A stretch of DNA of 64,000 nucleotides from Palaemon carinicauda (Eukaryota > Arthropoda > Malacostraca > Decapoda > Palaemonidae): positions 83,111,939-83,175,938 of the forward strand of contig NC_090729.1 of the NCBI RefSeq assembly GCF_036898095.1, read 5' to 3'. A program made the position numbers and the translations under genes. Below the pieces are notes generated by a model. The model searched no databases and was not told where the DNA came from. It worked only from the letters and a program-made list of their open reading frames with translations. The first letter of the stretch is position 1; each line of letters opens with the position of its first letter. This document shows, piece by piece, positions 61,555 to 64,000 of the stretch.

Positions 61555-62576
61555 CTAATTGTCGCACATGTCAGGAAAACAAAGGGCATACGAAAACACC
61601 TGTCAGCCTAGGAGCTTATCCTGTGCCCAATCAACCCTTTGAAAGAATACATTTAGATTTGTTAACAGGATTTTACGAGTCAGACAGAGGAAATAAGCAC
61701 CTCTTAGTAATTATAGATGCTTTAACACGATATACAGAACTAATAGCGCTTAAAACTAAAACTGCGATTGAATGCGCTAGGAAGTTTTACGAGTGTTACA
61801 TTTGTAAACATGGAATTCCACACATGATAATCTCAGACTCGGGTGGTGAATTTAATAATCACTTTCTTACCTCATTGTGTGAATTCCTCAACATAAAGAA
61901 GATTAATACCATGATATATCACCCAGAGTCGAATGGGCTAGTGGAAAGAGCATATAGGAAGATATTAAATATATTGAGGGTAACACTAGGGGGATCAGAC
62001 CCCAACTGGGATATTGCAATACCGGCGGCACTGAGTACTCTGAATCATTCATATCATATATCAATTGAAATGTCACCGCATGAAGCATTGTATGGTACCC
62101 CAGTTAGAACACCTTTCCATGTATTAACGCCTACAACTAATCTATCAAATCCTTTAAAAGAATGTATAAATGCAAGTATAAGTCGATATGATATCCTTCG
62201 AAAGAATTTAGAAGAATCACAAATCATAATGAAAAGGAATCATGATAAAATAGCGAAACCAACTAAAACATATACCGTGGGTGATAACATCTATATTCAA
62301 ATCAAGGTCAGAAAAGGGCTCAACTATAAATTAACACCTAAGTTTGAAGGCCCATTTAACATTTTGGAAACATTAACGGCCAATAGGTTTAGAATTCAAA
62401 ACGTAGCCCAACCCACGGATGAGAGAATAGTACCACTGTCTCACATAAAAAATAAAAAAGAAAAGAGAGGAAAAGAAGTGAGGGAAAATTCTGTTCTGTT
62501 TTATGTGATTAAAAGTTTTCTTTTTAATACAGGAGTAATTACATATGTTTTTTCTCGTTACAGGTTTCCAAGATGA
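61545..62576 (+). pseudogene. pol: Env-bearing element: integrase
   Basis: The frame containing NCRTCQENKG (the C-x2-C of the zinc domain) takes over at about 61545. Its first histidines are in the previous frame. The DDE core is present: HLDLLTGFY, MIISDSGGEFNNHF and ESNGLVERAYRKI. The C-terminal part has a GDNIYIQIKV and KFEGPFNIL segment. The stop TGA (62574-62576) overlaps the env start as ATGA. Confidence 0.9.
62544..62563 (+). promoter_or_regulatory. Likely 3' splice site for a subgenomic env RNA
   Basis: A pyrimidine-rich run ending TTTCTCGTTACAG finishes at 62563, ten bases before the env ATG. Errantivirus env is made from a spliced RNA, and the donor-like site at 57371-57380 could serve as partner. 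This is inferred from sequence only. Confidence 0.5.
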
Positions 62577-64000
62577 ATTTTTTGTTGTTGGGAGTGATAT
62601 TGTTCGCTCAGACATTTTTCTCGTATGGGATGAGTTCTAAGACTAAAAATATATGTTTTAAATATGGCAATATAGTTGAAAGACAAGAAGACATTTTTAT
62701 TACATCAACCAACGTAATTGTCGAAGTGCATATGCAAGCAATTTTTCTTCAAGAGAATGATGTCACTAGCTTAAGAACCGCCATTTCAAGGTTTTCTGCA
62801 TCATTGGATGAGTTGCATAGAAGACATTTTCATTTGACTACTAAGAGTTTGCTTGGATCAACATTAAAAGTTGCAGAGATGCTATCTGATGACTTGAAAA
62901 ATAAGACTGGCGAGACAGGATCTTTTGCTTATGACCTTTTGATGTGGACTGTAGGACACGAACATAAAGAAAGACGGAATCCGTTCATTTATGCTGCATT
63001 AAGCATCTTTGGGTCTGTTGCAAGTTTAGGTTTAGGAATTTCCAATCGTCTTAAAATTAGTAATCAAAATAAGAAAATTGAGTTCTTGACTCATAAAGAT
63101 GAATTGATTATGTCAGAACTAAGGGATCAGTTAGCTTCAATCAATAAAGTTATGGATTTATTAAATGAACATTCAGATAATATCGTTCAAATTATGGAAG
63201 TACAGGATTTGTTGGCAACATTAACGTATTATGATTCAAAGATAGATCACATACATAACAGAATTGCACATTTCATTGAGAAATCCAAGGATTATGTAGA
63301 AGCTATCACGTTAGCAACTAAAGGTGTATTGTCGCCCCATTTGTTGCCTATACGTTACTTAAAATTAGTTCTGGAGAACGGAAGGGATAAACTAGGCTAT
63401 GTTCCTTTGTTAGACGAACATAGGTTAGAATTTTATTACAGCCTAATTACAGTAAACGTAGATAATAACAAGATTAGGATTACAATTCCCTTTGATTCTT
63501 CTGATGCCTGGCAATCTTACAGGATATCACCATTTCAGACTTTCATGACGAATCACTCAAATCCAGTAATATCCAGTTTGACAGGACACGTATTGATTTC
63601 CCCAGACAAGGAAACATATACGGTCATTAAAGACTTAAATCAATTAACTCACTGTTCAGACGCAATGGATAGAAAAATATGTACAGCTGACTCATTTGAA
63701 TTCCGTAAAAACTTAATGGATTCATGCGAGTTAGGTATAGTGCTAGACGGTGCTCTCTCCCATACAAGTGAAAATTGTCTGGATAAGCTTTATCCCTTTG
63801 ACAATAAAGAATTCAATTGCAGACTGAATAATGGCTCGTGGATACGATACGACAAGGACGGCTTCAATGTATCATGCCCTGATGGATTCACATCCTTCAC
63901 CCACATCTTCGTCGCAGCAGATGGTTGTATCGGGACTTCCCCGAATTCCATGGTAACTGGTCTACGGACAATCATCAGAGAACGAGCCTACTTCGCGAAC
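62573..64000 (+). CDS. env: Env-like membrane glycoprotein, partial (runs off the window)
   Basis: At least 476 codons, open to the last base. Residues 1-17 are a hydrophobic signal-peptide-like start. Residues 131-135 (HKERR) form a basic site of furin-like type. Residues 138-157 are a Gly/Ala-rich hydrophobic stretch suited to a fusion peptide. Residues 165-200 are charged and coiled-coil-like (from NKKIEFLTHKDEL). The second half has spaced cysteines and several N-x-S/T sites. This order (signal, cleavage site, fusion peptide, helix, Cys-rich region) is that of class I-type fusion proteins such as the Env of insect errantiviruses, which is related to baculovirus F. Family assignment is inferred from layout only. 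No lesion is seen, unlike gag and pol. The expected C-terminal membrane anchor would lie beyond the window. Confidence 0.7.
   Translation, partial: MNFLLLGVILFAQTFFSYGMSSKTKNICFKYGNIVERQEDIFITSTNVIVEVHMQAIFLQENDVTSLRTAISRFSASLDELHRRHFHLTTKSLLGSTLKVAEMLSDDLKNKTGETGSFAYDLLMWTVGHEHKERRNPFIYAALSIFGSVASLGLGISNRLKISNQNKKIEFLTHKDELIMSELRDQLASINKVMDLLNEHSDNIVQIMEVQDLLATLTYYDSKIDHIHNRIAHFIEKSKDYVEAITLATKGVLSPHLLPIRYLKLVLENGRDKLGYVPLLDEHRLEFYYSLITVNVDNNKIRITIPFDSSDAWQSYRISPFQTFMTNHSNPVISSLTGHVLISPDKETYTVIKDLNQLTHCSDAMDRKICTADSFEFRKNLMDSCELGIVLDGALSHTSENCLDKLYPFDNKEFNCRLNNGSWIRYDKDGFNVSCPDGFTSFTHIFVAADGCIGTSPNSMVTGLRTIIRERAYFAN

Larger units (their letters stand above)
56439..64000 (+). mobile_element. 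Env-bearing Ty3/gypsy (errantivirus-like) element, 5' part
   Basis: The satellite unit breaks after AGTATATA and a TG-starting sequence follows. Leader, gag, pol (PR-RT-RH-IN) and an env-like frame come in order, and the element runs out of the window. Gag and pol hold at least five lesions: frame change near 57830, TAA 58558, TAG 59748, frame change near 59925, frame change near 61545. The 3' LTR is not in view, so borders and age cannot be fixed. Confidence 0.85.

Overview
The window looks like repeat-dominated nuclear DNA of an arthropod, most likely a decapod crustacean. The reasons are long AC, AT, TC and AAT microsatellites, a DIRS1-like tyrosine-recombinase retrotransposon (a class known to be widespread in Decapoda), an RTE-like LINE and several Ty3/gypsy families. 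I found no intact host gene, rRNA, tRNA or CRISPR array. The species cannot be named from the sequence.

Layout. Bases 1-4158 are AT-rich DNA with simple repeats and one THAP-like zinc-finger fragment. Bases 4159-33729 are a nest of retroelements. The outer shell is one DIRS-like element (about 8.8 kb once the insertions are subtracted) with inverted terminal repeats, gag-like frames, RT, RNase H, tyrosine recombinase and a diagnostic internal complementary region. Three LTR elements sit inside it. Gypsy-1 (4220-8637, +) is in the left terminal repeat. A Gmr1-type Ty3/gypsy element with integrase ahead of RT (9605-20507, -) is in the 5' leader and itself carries an RTE-like LINE (10831-14221, -). 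Gypsy-2 (24627-30063, +) splits the DIRS RT. Target duplications (GAAT/GGAT imperfect, CCTAG, TGTAAAAAT, CCAAG) mark each insertion.

Bases 34111-56438 hold the most striking feature: a tandem array of a 103-bp unit, about 22 kb and roughly 210 copies. It begins inside a sequence resembling the LTR of gypsy-2. The unit lines up with the 3' end of that LTR, and each unit starts at a TTGGCGAC motif that matches the tRNA primer-binding site of gypsy-2. Gypsy-2 carries a two-copy version of the same event, a 114-bp duplication of its 5' LTR end. The array therefore looks like a satellite born by tandem amplification of an LTR/primer-binding-site junction. It also shows segmental duplications of about 3.0, 3.7-3.8 and 18.2 kb.

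Bases 56439-64000 are a further Ty3/gypsy element whose left end breaks a satellite unit. It has a candidate LTR, a leader with a likely intron, damaged gag and pol, and an env-like reading frame (62573 onward) open to the end of the window. The env start overlaps the pol stop and lies just after a good splice acceptor, an errantivirus-like layout.

No element is obviously fully functional. Gypsy-2 is the youngest by its nearly identical LTRs; its visible lesions are one gag frameshift and one in-frame stop before integrase. Distances, identities and copy numbers are hand counts from the printed sequence.
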